A stretch of DNA of 16,710 nucleotides from Desulfonatronospira sp964577315 (GTDB taxonomy: Bacteria > Desulfobacterota > Desulfovibrionia > Desulfovibrionales > Desulfonatronovibrionaceae). The stretch lies in contig CAZNYT010000050.1 of the NCBI GenBank assembly GCA_964577315.1, forward strand, positions 1 through 16,710, in the 5' to 3' direction. Under the pieces are notes generated by a model, which saw nothing but the letters and a program-made list of their open reading frames with translations, was not told the origin of the DNA and searched no databases. Positions 1 through 8,311 of this stretch are shown one piece after another (positions within the stretch are counted from its first letter, which is position 1; every line of letters starts with the position of its first letter). Both the position numbers and the translations under genes were made by a program.

Positions 1-57
1 ATAGTAGGCCCCAGGGAGGCCAGCGAAATCCCCAAGTTCCTCAAGGAATGGCAGTAG
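1..57 (+). CDS. acsC: C-terminal tail of an upstream gene, probably corrinoid/iron-sulfur protein large subunit (AcsC)
   Basis: An open frame enters from the left edge and stops at TAG 55-57, giving 18 residues ending in VGPREASEIPKFLKEWQ. This resembles, from memory, the end of the large subunit of the corrinoid/iron-sulfur methyl carrier (AcsC/CdhE), where a GPR(E/D)A...IP.FLK pattern closes the corrinoid-binding region. The assignment also fits the context: CODH follows 75 nt later, and acsD and the acsB start lie at the other end of the window. The call rests on a very short stretch and on context, so it is tentative. Another Wood-Ljungdahl protein is possible. Confidence 0.5.
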   Translation: MVGPREASEIPKFLKEWQ

Positions 58-132
58 GACTTAACTGCAAGGTAGATACATTACGATTTGAGCCGGTAAT
101 TCAGGAACAAATCAAATCCGGAGGAATAAAAC

Positions 133-2091
133 ATGGGTAAGGTGGTTAGAAGCGCCAATAAGGCCGCTCAAGAGATCATAGAATGGGGTGAGGAGCACAA
201 TGTATCCAATTGTTTTGACAGGGCCCAGAAGATGAAGCCCTGCCCCATAGGCGAGTCCGGGGCTTGCTGCCGGATTTGCCACATCGGACCGTGCAGGCTT
301 ATCGGGTCCAAGTCCGAGCAGGAGGCTACCGGCGTCTGCGGGGCTACTCTGTCCACGGTAGTGGCCAGGAATTTTTTGAGAATGGCTGTATCCGGTACTG
401 CGGCTCACTCGGATCATGCCCGCGACATGGCCTTTACCTTGCTTGCTGTGGCCAAAGGGGAAGCCAAGGGCTTCAAGATAGCGGATGAGGCCAAGCTGCA
501 CAAGATGGCAAATATTTTGGAAATTGAGGTGGCAGAGCGGGATGTGAACGAGATAGCCAAAGATGTGGCCACAACCTTGCTGGACGATTTTGGACGCCAG
601 AAGGGAGAGATAAACTACCTGAAAAGGGCCCCGGAAAAGACCCAGGAAAGATGGAAGAAATGGGGCATCGTCCCCAGAGGCGTGGACCGGGAGGTATGCG
701 AGGCCATGCACCGGACCCACATGGGAGTGGATCACGATCCGGACGAGTTGCTCCTGAGTGCCCTCAGGGTATCCCTGGCGGACGGCTGGGCCGGCAGCAT
801 GATCGCCACAGATATCTCGGATGTCTTGTTTGGAACTCCCAAGGCCCTGCAGGGTCAGGCCGGCTTGGGGATATTCAAGGAGAACGAGGTCAATATCGTG
901 GTTCACGGCCATGAGCCTTCCCTGGCCGAAGTGATAGTGGATGTGGCTAGTGACCCCGAGATGGTGGAATATGCCCAATCCATGGGAGCGGATGGCATCA
1001 ACCTGGGCGGAATGTGTTGCACCGCCAACGAGGTCTTGATGCGCAACGGCATTCCCACCGCAGGCGGTTTCACCAACCAGGAGTTGGCCGTAATGACCGG
1101 GCTGGTGGATGCCATGACCGTGGACGTGCAGTGCATCATGCCCGCGATCACCGAGATGTCCAAGAGATTCCATACCCAGGTCATAGCCACTTCTCCCAAG
1201 GCCCATTTTACCCATGCCCAGCACGTGCCGTATGATGAGCACAGGGCCTGGGAAGTGGCCCAAGAGATAGTGAAAATGGCTATAGATAATTTCCCTAACC
1301 GCAAGCAGGAAGGTTTCCGCAGTACTGCCCAGACCGGTCTGGTGGCGGGCTTTTCCCATGAATACGTGGAATACATGCAGGGGGGAAGGATGCGTTCTTC
1401 GTTCAGGCCCCTGAACGATGCCATCATGGCCGGGCGGATCCGTGGAGTCGTGGGGCTGGCTGGATGCGACAACCCCAGGGTACCTGCCCAGGGATTGCAT
1501 CGTTTCCTGGCCCAGGAGCTTATTCAGGCAGACGTTTTGGTAGTGTCCACTGGATGTGGCTCCCACGCCTGCCAGTCCGCCGGATATCTTACTCCGGAAA
1601 TGGCCCTGGAAAACGCCGGACCCGGGCTCAGGGAGGTTTGCGAGGCCTTAGGCATTCCGCCCATTTTGCACTTGGGCTCCTGTGTGGACAATACCCGGAT
1701 TTTAACCATACTTTCAGCTATGGCCGAGGAAGGCGGTCTTTCCGATGAAATCGGCGGCATGCCCGGGGTTGGTATAGCCCCGGAATGGATGTCCGAGAAG
1801 GCTATAGCCATTGGAACCTATTTCGCAGCCTCGGGTGTGCCGGTGATATACGGGGGAAGCTCACCAGTTGGGGCGAGCAAGGAAGTAACCCATCTCATGA
1901 CCGAGGTTTGGTTCGACAGGTTCAAGGGGGCTATGCATTTTGAGCCGGATCCGGAGAAAATGCTCAGCATGGCCCTAGATTATATCGACAAGGCCCGCGA
2001 GAGCCTTAAGCTTAGAAAGTACGAACCCGGCAAGTTCGGAGTGGAAAGGGTACTTATGGACATGGCGGACAGGCGAGAAACCAGCTTTTAA
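133..2091 (+). CDS. cooS: Anaerobic Ni-Fe carbon monoxide dehydrogenase, catalytic subunit
   Basis: The product (652 aa) catalyses CO + H2O <-> CO2 + 2 e- + 2 H+ in the cytoplasm and, if bound to AcsB, supplies CO for acetyl-CoA synthesis. The N-terminal Cys cluster shows C37 and C45 (cluster D, shared across the dimer) and C46, C49, C54 and C69 (cluster B). Cluster C ligands are visible as the HGHEP motif (258-262), C295 in GMCCT, C334 in VQCIMP, C445 in GLAGCDNP, C475 in STGCGSHAC and C517 in LGSCVDNTR. The catalytic Lys is probably K556. Length is normal for the CooS/AcsA family. The start follows GGAGG at about 120-124. With acsC-like sequence just upstream and acsD and acsB downstream, it may be the AcsA of a CODH/ACS complex, but the adjacent NADH-dehydrogenase-like module also allows a CO-oxidising role. 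Confidence 0.96.
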   Translation: MGKVVRSANKAAQEIIEWGEEHNVSNCFDRAQKMKPCPIGESGACCRICHIGPCRLIGSKSEQEATGVCGATLSTVVARNFLRMAVSGTAAHSDHARDMAFTLLAVAKGEAKGFKIADEAKLHKMANILEIEVAERDVNEIAKDVATTLLDDFGRQKGEINYLKRAPEKTQERWKKWGIVPRGVDREVCEAMHRTHMGVDHDPDELLLSALRVSLADGWAGSMIATDISDVLFGTPKALQGQAGLGIFKENEVNIVVHGHEPSLAEVIVDVASDPEMVEYAQSMGADGINLGGMCCTANEVLMRNGIPTAGGFTNQELAVMTGLVDAMTVDVQCIMPAITEMSKRFHTQVIATSPKAHFTHAQHVPYDEHRAWEVAQEIVKMAIDNFPNRKQEGFRSTAQTGLVAGFSHEYVEYMQGGRMRSSFRPLNDAIMAGRIRGVVGLAGCDNPRVPAQGLHRFLAQELIQADVLVVSTGCGSHACQSAGYLTPEMALENAGPGLREVCEALGIPPILHLGSCVDNTRILTILSAMAEEGGLSDEIGGMPGVGIAPEWMSEKAIAIGTYFAASGVPVIYGGSSPVGASKEVTHLMTEVWFDRFKGAMHFEPDPEKMLSMALDYIDKARESLKLRKYEPGKFGVERVLMDMADRRETSF

Positions 2092-2140
2092 TTGTCTGTT
2101 TCCGGATGCTTAAGTTTTAAACAAAGGGGACCTGGATATT

Positions 2141-2662
2141 ATGAAGGCAGATGAAATCAAGGTGGATGAACAACTGGGTGAGTTGGGGGCCTTGATCGGA
2201 GAAAAAGCCAAGGGCAGGGCTATTCTTATCAAGGCCCTGCAGGAGATACAGAACGAAGCCGGATACCTGCCCCCGGAGGAAATGCAGCGACTCTCCGAGG
2301 TTCTGGGGCTGTCCCAGGCCGAGATATACAGTGTGGCCAGCTTTTACAAGATGTTCTACTTTACACCCAGGGGAAGAAAGGTGGTCAAGGTTTGCTACGG
2401 AACTGCATGTTACGTGAGCGGAGCCAAGGAAGTCCTGCACAGGTTTGGGGATGAGTTTGGGGTCCAGGACGGGGAGACCTCAGAGGATCAGGCCGTGACC
2501 CTGGAAACGGTGGGATGCGTGGGGTGCTGCGGGTTGGCACCGGTGATAACATGCAACGATGAAGTGGTGGGTGAGGTGGATTCCCAGAAAACCGAGGAGC
2601 TGATTGATTCCATACATAGAGAAGAGCGGCAGGAATCAGCCCAGGAAGAATCCAGCAGCTGA
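2141..2662 (+). CDS. nuoE: NuoE-like (24 kDa, thioredoxin-fold) [2Fe-2S] subunit, module 1
   Basis: The product is a 173-aa soluble protein of the NuoE/HydC/HndA family. It consists of a helical N-terminal bundle (about 1-75, with GYLPPEEM and YSVASFYKMF motifs) followed by a thioredoxin-like [2Fe-2S] domain. The four ligands are visible as C85-x4-C90 in VCYGTACY and C126-x3-C130 in GCVGCCGLAP. In NADH-linked hydrogenases and formate dehydrogenases this subunit partners the NuoF flavoprotein, which lies 58 nt downstream. The C terminus ends in an acidic and serine-rich tail. The start is ATG preceded by AAAGGGGA (2123-2130). It is probably co-transcribed with cooS, whose stop is 49 nt upstream. 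Confidence 0.93.
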   Translation: MKADEIKVDEQLGELGALIGEKAKGRAILIKALQEIQNEAGYLPPEEMQRLSEVLGLSQAEIYSVASFYKMFYFTPRGRKVVKVCYGTACYVSGAKEVLHRFGDEFGVQDGETSEDQAVTLETVGCVGCCGLAPVITCNDEVVGEVDSQKTEELIDSIHREERQESAQEESSS

Positions 2663-2720
2663 GCAGTTCGTTTTCTTGGGGCATGCATAGCCTGGGATCA
2701 AATACAAAGGAGCAGTATTG

Positions 2721-5045
2721 ATGGAGAGGCTAAAGAATATAAATGACTTAAAAGCCCTGGAGAAGTCCCTGCAGGCGGAAAAAGAGTCCAGGGACAAGAA
2801 AAGGGCCGAGGTTTGCTGTGGCTTGCCCTGTACCACCATGGGCTCTCAGAAGATAGCCCAGGGGTTGGAGGAGGAATCCGCAAAACAGGGGCTGGATGTG
2901 GATGTAGTCCGTACCGGATGCCAGGGGCTATGTCAAAAAGGTCCATTGATGCGGATGGAGCCTCACAACTATTTTTACCAGCAAGTAAGTCCCGAAAAAT
3001 CCGGTGATATTGTTTCCAGTACCATTGGGGCAGATATTCCGGTTCGGGAGTTTCTGTACCGGGATTCCTTCCTGGATTCTCCCAAGAAACAGGTGCAGGA
3101 GGTTCCCTTTTACCGCAAACAGGTAAAAGTGGCCTTGAGAAACACCGGGCACGTAGATCCATTTAACATTTATCATTACATCGCATCCGGGGGGTTTAGG
3201 GCGGTGCAGAAAATGTTTTCCTCCATGAGCCCGGATGATGTCCTGGAGGAGGTTAAAAAGGCCAATCTCCGCGGACGGGGAGGTGCGGGTTTCCCTGCAG
3301 GTTTTAAATGGGCCCATACCAAGCGTTCGGGCAAGGGTTCCCTCAAGTTGATCATAGCCAACGGGGACGAAGGGGATCCGGGCGCTTTTATGGATCGCTC
3401 CATAATGGAAGGCGATCCTTTCAGCCTCCTGGAGGGAATGCTTATCAGCGCCTATGCCATAGAGGCCCATTACGGCTTTATCTATGTCCGGCACGAATAT
3501 CCCCTGGCCTTGAAGACCCTGCAATCCGCTATCAAGCAGGCGGAAGAAGCCGGCTTGCTGGGTGAGAACATCCTGGGGACCGGGTTCGATTTCAAGGTTT
3601 TTATCAAGGAGGGGGCAGGGGCTTTTGTGTGCGGGGAGGCTACCTCCCTGGTGGCTTCCATGGAAGGCCGCCGCGGTTATCCTCAACCCAGACCGCCCAG
3701 GCTTTCCGAAGTGGGCGGCGGTGCCTGGGGATACCCTTCCAACCTGAACAACATAGAGACTTACGCCTGTGTACCCCCCATAATAGACAAGGGCGCGGAC
3801 TGGTTCCTGAGCATTGGAACTCCAGGTTCTCCGGGGACCAAGGTTTTTTCCCTGGCCGGAAAGGTAAAGAATACCGGCCTAGTGGAAGTCCCCATGGGGA
3901 TTACCTTGCGCGAGATCGTCTATGATATCGGAGGCGGGATTACAGATAACAAGGAGTTCAAGGCGGTACAGACCGGAGGACCCTCCGGGGGCTGTATCCC
4001 GGAACAATACCTGGATTTGCCGGTGGATTTCGATTCCTTGTGGCAAGTGGGATCCATGATGGGTTCCGGCGGCATGGTGGTGATGAACGAAAACGATTGC
4101 ATGGTGGACATCGCCAAATTCTTTCTCTCCTTCTGTCAGACCGAATCCTGCGGCAAATGTCCCCCTTGCAGGGTAGGAACATATCAGATGCTACAGATCC
4201 TGGAGCGCATTACCTCGGGCCAGGGAGAGCCCGGGGACATAGAAAGACTGGAAAGGCTGGTGGACAGTGTGGGAGAGGGATCCTTGTGCGGTTTGGGCAG
4301 AAGCGCGCCCAACCCGGTAGCTACCACCTTGAGATACTTCCGCGAGGAATATGAAGAGCATATCCACGATAATTACTGCCGGGCCCATGTATGCTCTGGC
4401 ATGGGTGTTTATGCTATAAATCAGAGGGAGTGTATACTGTGCGGTTTGTGCCAGGAGGCCTGTGCCTTTGATGCAATCAAGGAAATGCGTTCCGCCTATT
4501 TTATTGACCAGGACTACTGTACCAAATGCAAGGCCTGTTATCAGGTGTGCCCTGTGGGAGCGGTAAAGGTGAAGAGGAAGACCTCCATAGCAGCTGAGGA
4601 GCTGAGGATTCCTCCCGAGGCCATGGTTTCGGTCAAGCGGAAAGCCAAGTTGACCTTGATGGATGTGCTAAGGTCCAAGCCGCGCACCCTGCTTTTGATT
4701 CACCAGGACTCCAGCGTGGCAGATGCCATAAAAACGCTGCATGACCGCAGTGTGAGCAGTATATTCGTAGTGGATGACCAGCACAAGCTAATAGGGATTT
4801 TTACCGAGAGAGATGCTGTGCACTGTTACAACAAGGGTTTTTCCTGTCAGGAAACTCCGGTGGGCAAGATGGCCAAGAAGGACCTGCTGACTTTTGAGCC
4901 CTCCATGGGGATCAGTTCCGCGGTGTTGATCGCTTCCAGGAACAAAAAGAGGCATTTGCCCGTGGTGGAAGGGGACAGGATCATCGGAATGATCACATTC
5001 CGGGACCTGGTTTCCTACCTGCTTCCTGAAATTACCTACATCTAA
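2721..5045 (+). CDS. nuoF: NuoF-like NAD(P)H-binding flavoprotein fused to 2[4Fe-4S] and a C-terminal CBS-domain pair
   Basis: The product (774 aa) is built of five parts. An N-terminal thioredoxin-like [2Fe-2S] domain has C32/C33, C37, C67 and C71. A NuoF core binds FMN and NAD(P)H, with NLRGRGGAGFP from residue 182 and the ANGDEGDPGAF region. An SLBB segment and the N3-type [4Fe-4S] site follow (C477, C480, C483, C523). A 2[4Fe-4S] ferredoxin domain has C571/574/577/581 and C600/603/606/610. A CBS pair occupies about 645-774. The first four parts match HydB/HndC-type subunits of NADH-linked bifurcating hydrogenases and formate dehydrogenases. The CBS tail is unusual and suggests control by adenine nucleotides (inference). 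I chose ATG 2721 over the TTG at 2718 because AGGAG at 2708-2712 is spaced 8 nt from it. Confidence 0.93.
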   Translation: MERLKNINDLKALEKSLQAEKESRDKKRAEVCCGLPCTTMGSQKIAQGLEEESAKQGLDVDVVRTGCQGLCQKGPLMRMEPHNYFYQQVSPEKSGDIVSSTIGADIPVREFLYRDSFLDSPKKQVQEVPFYRKQVKVALRNTGHVDPFNIYHYIASGGFRAVQKMFSSMSPDDVLEEVKKANLRGRGGAGFPAGFKWAHTKRSGKGSLKLIIANGDEGDPGAFMDRSIMEGDPFSLLEGMLISAYAIEAHYGFIYVRHEYPLALKTLQSAIKQAEEAGLLGENILGTGFDFKVFIKEGAGAFVCGEATSLVASMEGRRGYPQPRPPRLSEVGGGAWGYPSNLNNIETYACVPPIIDKGADWFLSIGTPGSPGTKVFSLAGKVKNTGLVEVPMGITLREIVYDIGGGITDNKEFKAVQTGGPSGGCIPEQYLDLPVDFDSLWQVGSMMGSGGMVVMNENDCMVDIAKFFLSFCQTESCGKCPPCRVGTYQMLQILERITSGQGEPGDIERLERLVDSVGEGSLCGLGRSAPNPVATTLRYFREEYEEHIHDNYCRAHVCSGMGVYAINQRECILCGLCQEACAFDAIKEMRSAYFIDQDYCTKCKACYQVCPVGAVKVKRKTSIAAEELRIPPEAMVSVKRKAKLTLMDVLRSKPRTLLLIHQDSSVADAIKTLHDRSVSSIFVVDDQHKLIGIFTERDAVHCYNKGFSCQETPVGKMAKKDLLTFEPSMGISSAVLIASRNKKRHLPVVEGDRIIGMITFRDLVSYLLPEITYI

Positions 5046-5064
5046 CAACCGTCAGGAGTGAAAA

Positions 5065-5472
5065 ATGACTTTAAAGGATATTCTGGAATCCAAAATGGCC
5101 AATGTGGTCAAGATAAACGAAAATGAAACCCTGGACGAAGTTATAAGGTTGTTGGAGGAAAGCAATGTGAGCGGGGTTTTTGTTGTGGATGACCAGGACA
5201 AGCTGACCGGGATTTTTACAGAAAGGGACGTGGTGGCCTGTTTTGCCCAGGGAATACAAGCGGGTGACACCTTGGTTAAAGATATGAAAAGAAAGGACGT
5301 AATCACCTTTGATCCATCCACCGAAGTGAGTGCGGCCATATCCACCGCTTCCAGGAATAAGATGAGGCATTTGCCCATTGTGCAAGGTGAAACCATCGTG
5401 GGGATGATTACCTATAGAGACCTGGTATCGTATGTACTGCCCGAGGTCTGTTTTATGGCCGAGGCCATGTAG
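5065..5472 (+). CDS. Stand-alone CBS-domain pair protein, paralogue of the preceding fusion tail
   Basis: This 135-aa protein consists of two CBS motifs and nothing else: FVVDDQDKLTGIFTERD in the first and RHLPIVQG...IVGMITYRDLVSYVLPE in the second. CBS pairs (Bateman modules) commonly bind AMP, ATP, NAD(H) or S-adenosylmethionine and act as energy or redox sensors. It aligns without gaps to the last roughly 90 residues of the upstream NuoF-like protein, with about 60% identity by hand count, so the two almost certainly arose by duplication. It starts 19 nt after the NuoF stop with a good AGGAG (5054-5058). It may pair with the fused CBS module to regulate the complex; this is inference. Confidence 0.9.
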   Translation: MTLKDILESKMANVVKINENETLDEVIRLLEESNVSGVFVVDDQDKLTGIFTERDVVACFAQGIQAGDTLVKDMKRKDVITFDPSTEVSAAISTASRNKMRHLPIVQGETIVGMITYRDLVSYVLPEVCFMAEAM

Positions 5473-5521
5473 GTGACGTCTTTAAGGCCTTTGATGGGGT
5501 CGAGCCGAGCAGCACTTCAGC

Positions 5522-5538
5522 TGTGAACAGGATTCACA
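5522..5538. promoter_or_regulatory. Palindrome TGTGAA-N5-TTCACA in the gap before the small Fe-S gene
   Basis: Perfect 6-bp arms at 5522-5527 and 5533-5538 are separated by 5 nt, within the 141-nt gap 5473-5613. The half sites resemble Crp-type TGTGA/TCACA, but the spacing between those cores is 7 rather than the usual 6, so it is not a canonical site. It could be an operator for a Crp/Fnr-family factor, a short RNA hairpin or chance. No convincing promoter was seen in the rest of this gap. Confidence 0.25.
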
Positions 5539-5613
5539 ATAAGCTTATGTCTTTGTTGGAATCTTTCCCTTATTTTAAAGTTTTTGTAAACGGAGCAAGA
5601 AGTAGAGGTTAAG

Positions 5614-6213
5614 ATGAGCACCGAAAATTACGTGGAAGACAAACCCAAAAAGATAAAGGAAATAAGAGCGGAAGCGGAGCAAAAGTCCTGTGCTGTCCAG
5701 CGGGCTTTGTATTTTGTGGATGAGTTTGCAGCCAAGCCCATGTGCGGGAAATGCTATCCCTGTGCTCTGGGTACTGGGGAGGCCCAGATCCGCTTGGATC
5801 GGCTGAGCCGCAGAAAGGATGCAGTGGATGAGAAGGATCTCGAGCTCCTGGAGCGCATCGGGGACAAAATGGTCCAGGGTTCCTTGTGCAAGCGGGGGAA
5901 GGATACCGGGGAGTTTATCTTGGAGATCATAAGCAATGCCCGGGATGAATTCGAGAAGCATATTTCCCATTCTTGTCCCAACAAGGAATGCAAAAACCTT
6001 ATTCAGTACGAGATAGATCCTGAGCTGTGCGACATGTGCGGGGAGTGCAAGCAGGGATGTAGGTTCAACGCCATTTTGGGGGAGAAGAAACACCCCTTTT
6101 TCTCTGGGTACCAGCCGTTCCAGATCAGGCAGAAGAGATGCACGAGATGCGGGGAATGTGTGGACCTTTGTCCCACTGGAGCCATTGTTCTCAACCCCCA
6201 AAGCAATAAATGA
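5614..6213 (+). CDS. Small iron-sulfur protein: NuoF C-terminal [4Fe-4S] domain plus 2[4Fe-4S] ferredoxin
   Basis: The product (199 aa) resembles only the C-terminal third of NuoF/HydB proteins. The N3-type motif is present as C44-G-K-C47-Y-P-C50 and C92 in SLCKRGK. Two ferredoxin motifs follow: C139/142/145/149 and C176/179/182/186. The FMN/NAD(P)H-binding Rossmann-like part and the N-terminal [2Fe-2S] domain are absent, so it cannot oxidise NAD(P)H by itself. It probably carries electrons between the flavoprotein and the NuoG-like protein encoded 30 nt downstream. A full start is present (AGAGG at 5604-5608, then ATG), and the sequence begins with its own charged leader, so it looks like a dedicated small subunit and not a broken gene. 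No established name is recognised. Confidence 0.88.
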   Translation: MSTENYVEDKPKKIKEIRAEAEQKSCAVQRALYFVDEFAAKPMCGKCYPCALGTGEAQIRLDRLSRRKDAVDEKDLELLERIGDKMVQGSLCKRGKDTGEFILEIISNARDEFEKHISHSCPNKECKNLIQYEIDPELCDMCGECKQGCRFNAILGEKKHPFFSGYQPFQIRQKRCTRCGECVDLCPTGAIVLNPQSNK

Positions 6214-6243
6214 TTGACAATAGTCAAGATACAGGAGGTTTGA

Positions 6244-8292
6244 ATGCAGAAGCTGGTTAAACTCCGGATTGATGACCAGGAGGTCCAAGCTCCCGCTGGG
6301 ATGAATCTGATAGACGCGGCTGATCTCGCCGGCATCCACATTCCCAATCTGTGTTATCTCAAGGGAATGAAGGGAATAGGGGCCTGCAGACTGTGCCTGG
6401 TGGAAGTGGAGGGCCTGAAAGCGCCTGTTATAGCCTGCAATACGAAAGTAAAGGATGAAATGGTGGTGCATACCCAGACCGAAAGGGTACAAGAAGTAAG
6501 ACAATTTGTAATTGATCTTATCCTGTCCATGCATCCTTTGGATTGCGTGACCTGCACCAAGGCCGGCAACTGCAATCTGCAGCAGTACGCCTATGATATG
6601 GGGCTGAAGGATACTTCCTTTAGTCGGAAAAAGTTTACTTATCCCGTGGATGACGGCAATCCCTTCGTTACCAGGGATCCCCAGTACTGCATCCTGTGCG
6701 GCAGGTGCGTGCGGATTTGCCGGGAACAGGGTACCCACGTCCTGGACTTCATGGGCAGGGGAATAGATTCCAAGGTGGTTACTGCCAACGATATGCCCTT
6801 GCAAGATTCCGGGTGTACCTTTTGCGGCAGCTGCGTGGACGTGTGCCCTGTGAACGCCTTGCGGGAAGCGGACAGGGAACGCAAGGGAAGGGAGTGGGAG
6901 CTGGTCCACAAGGACTCGGTGTGTCTTTTGTGCGGCAGTGGCTGCAACATCACTGCTAGCACCAAGGAGGAAATGGTTCAAAAGATCAATTCCGGCAGGA
7001 AGGCCGCTAGTCCCGAGGAACAGTTCATCTGTGCCTACGGCAGATTCGGGTATGATTATGTGGACGGCGATGCCAGGGTGACCGCTCCCATGATAAAAAC
7101 TGGTGGAGAGCTCAAGGAGGTCTCCTGGAGCCAGGCCCTGGAAAACGTGGCTTATAAGTTGCAGAATTCCGGAGAGAGCACCGGATTTATCAGCGTGGCC
7201 GGAATACAGAACGAAGATGCCTTGTTGCTTAAAAGTTTTGCCAGGGACGTGGTTCAAACCCCGAATCTTGATTCCACGGTGAGCTTGTACGCCCGCAGCG
7301 ACCAAATGGAAAAATCCCAGGCCGGGGAGTGGAATAAAACGGACCTGGTTGTGCTTGTGGGCATGGATCCTTCTCAGTGGAGCAGGGTCTTGCCTGCCCT
7401 GGACGCAGTAGTAAGAAGGAAAAGCAATCGCAAGGCCAAGTTTATAAATATCAATTCCCGGGAGAACAAGATCGGCGAAGCGGCGCACGTCAATTTGTCC
7501 GGAGACGAGATCTCCAGCATAAAAGGGATGATAAAGGCAGCCTCGCAGCAGGAGGGCATAAAGATGGATTCCAAGCTGCTCTCTCAGATCCAGGATGTCA
7601 ACTTGGACGAGGATTTGACCCAGGCAGGTGAGATTTTTGCCAATAGCAATCAACCCTTGATTCTTGCTCATCCGGCCTATTTTGACGCGGCTTCCAACTT
7701 GGCCCAGATCAAGGGCAGCGCTGCAGCCGTTCCCTTGGAGAGCAATTCCCGTGGGGTGGTGCTCATGGGGGTTAAGACGGAAGGCAAGAGTTTCCGGGAG
7801 ATGTCTGCCTTGAACCAGGATCTGGCCCTACAGGGAAAAAGCGCAGTCAAGGTTCTCTATGCCCTGGGAGATGTTCCTTTGGGCAAAAGGCCGGCCGGGG
7901 TGGACTATCTCGTGGTTCAGGGTTCCCACCTTACCAAGCTGGCCAGGGAAGCGGACGTGGTCTTGCCTGCGGTGACCTACCTGGAGTCCGGCGGGACCAT
8001 AGTGGATTACCTGGGCAGGCTCAAGGAAATGGAACAGGTCATCGAGCCCAGAAGAGAGGCCAAAAGCCACAGGGATATTTTTATCCAATTGGCTAAAAAT
8101 ATGGGCAAAACTCTGAAAAAACCTGCCAAGTCCGAAATCAAGAAGGCTGCCAGTACCACATTGCCCTTGGATGTTGGTCGGATGGACAAGCAGGATATAG
8201 ATATAAACTCCAAAAGATTGCTGGAGACACTTAATTCTTCAGTCCTGAATACTTCCAGGCTGTTGTGGCTGAAAGAAGCTGGGCTGGCCTAA
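6244..8292 (+). CDS. NuoG-like iron-sulfur protein with degenerate molybdopterin domain
   Basis: The product (682 aa) starts with a plant-type [2Fe-2S] domain (C37, C48, C51, C65). A His-Cys [4Fe-4S] motif follows (H97, C101, C104, C110), then 2[4Fe-4S] (C149/152/155/159 and C191/194/197/201) and the [4Fe-4S] site of molybdopterin oxidoreductases (C227, C230, C234, C263). The remaining part (about 270-682) keeps MopB-like stretches such as READVVLPAVTYLESGGT, but the segment that should carry the Sec/Cys active residue reads SLYARSDQ. The C-terminal cofactor-binding domain found in the formate dehydrogenase at 11004 is also missing. Like NuoG of complex I, it is probably an electron-wiring subunit without Mo/W catalysis. 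It is preceded by AGGAGG (6233-6238) and probably ends the first operon. Confidence 0.88.
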   Translation: MQKLVKLRIDDQEVQAPAGMNLIDAADLAGIHIPNLCYLKGMKGIGACRLCLVEVEGLKAPVIACNTKVKDEMVVHTQTERVQEVRQFVIDLILSMHPLDCVTCTKAGNCNLQQYAYDMGLKDTSFSRKKFTYPVDDGNPFVTRDPQYCILCGRCVRICREQGTHVLDFMGRGIDSKVVTANDMPLQDSGCTFCGSCVDVCPVNALREADRERKGREWELVHKDSVCLLCGSGCNITASTKEEMVQKINSGRKAASPEEQFICAYGRFGYDYVDGDARVTAPMIKTGGELKEVSWSQALENVAYKLQNSGESTGFISVAGIQNEDALLLKSFARDVVQTPNLDSTVSLYARSDQMEKSQAGEWNKTDLVVLVGMDPSQWSRVLPALDAVVRRKSNRKAKFININSRENKIGEAAHVNLSGDEISSIKGMIKAASQQEGIKMDSKLLSQIQDVNLDEDLTQAGEIFANSNQPLILAHPAYFDAASNLAQIKGSAAAVPLESNSRGVVLMGVKTEGKSFREMSALNQDLALQGKSAVKVLYALGDVPLGKRPAGVDYLVVQGSHLTKLAREADVVLPAVTYLESGGTIVDYLGRLKEMEQVIEPRREAKSHRDIFIQLAKNMGKTLKKPAKSEIKKAASTTLPLDVGRMDKQDIDINSKRLLETLNSSVLNTSRLLWLKEAGLA

Positions 8293-8311
8293 GATCAGCC
8301 ACCTTATCTTG

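Noticed and set aside
112..1566. 484-codon open frame on the minus strand, opposite CODH
   Set aside because: CODH on the + strand has all its metal-ligand motifs. The antisense translation shows no recognisable family and no good start signal.
5575..7671. 698-codon open frame on the minus strand
   Set aside because: It lies opposite two clear iron-sulfur protein genes. Its translation is rich in His, Gly and Leu without any domain and is explained by codon bias of the + strand genes.
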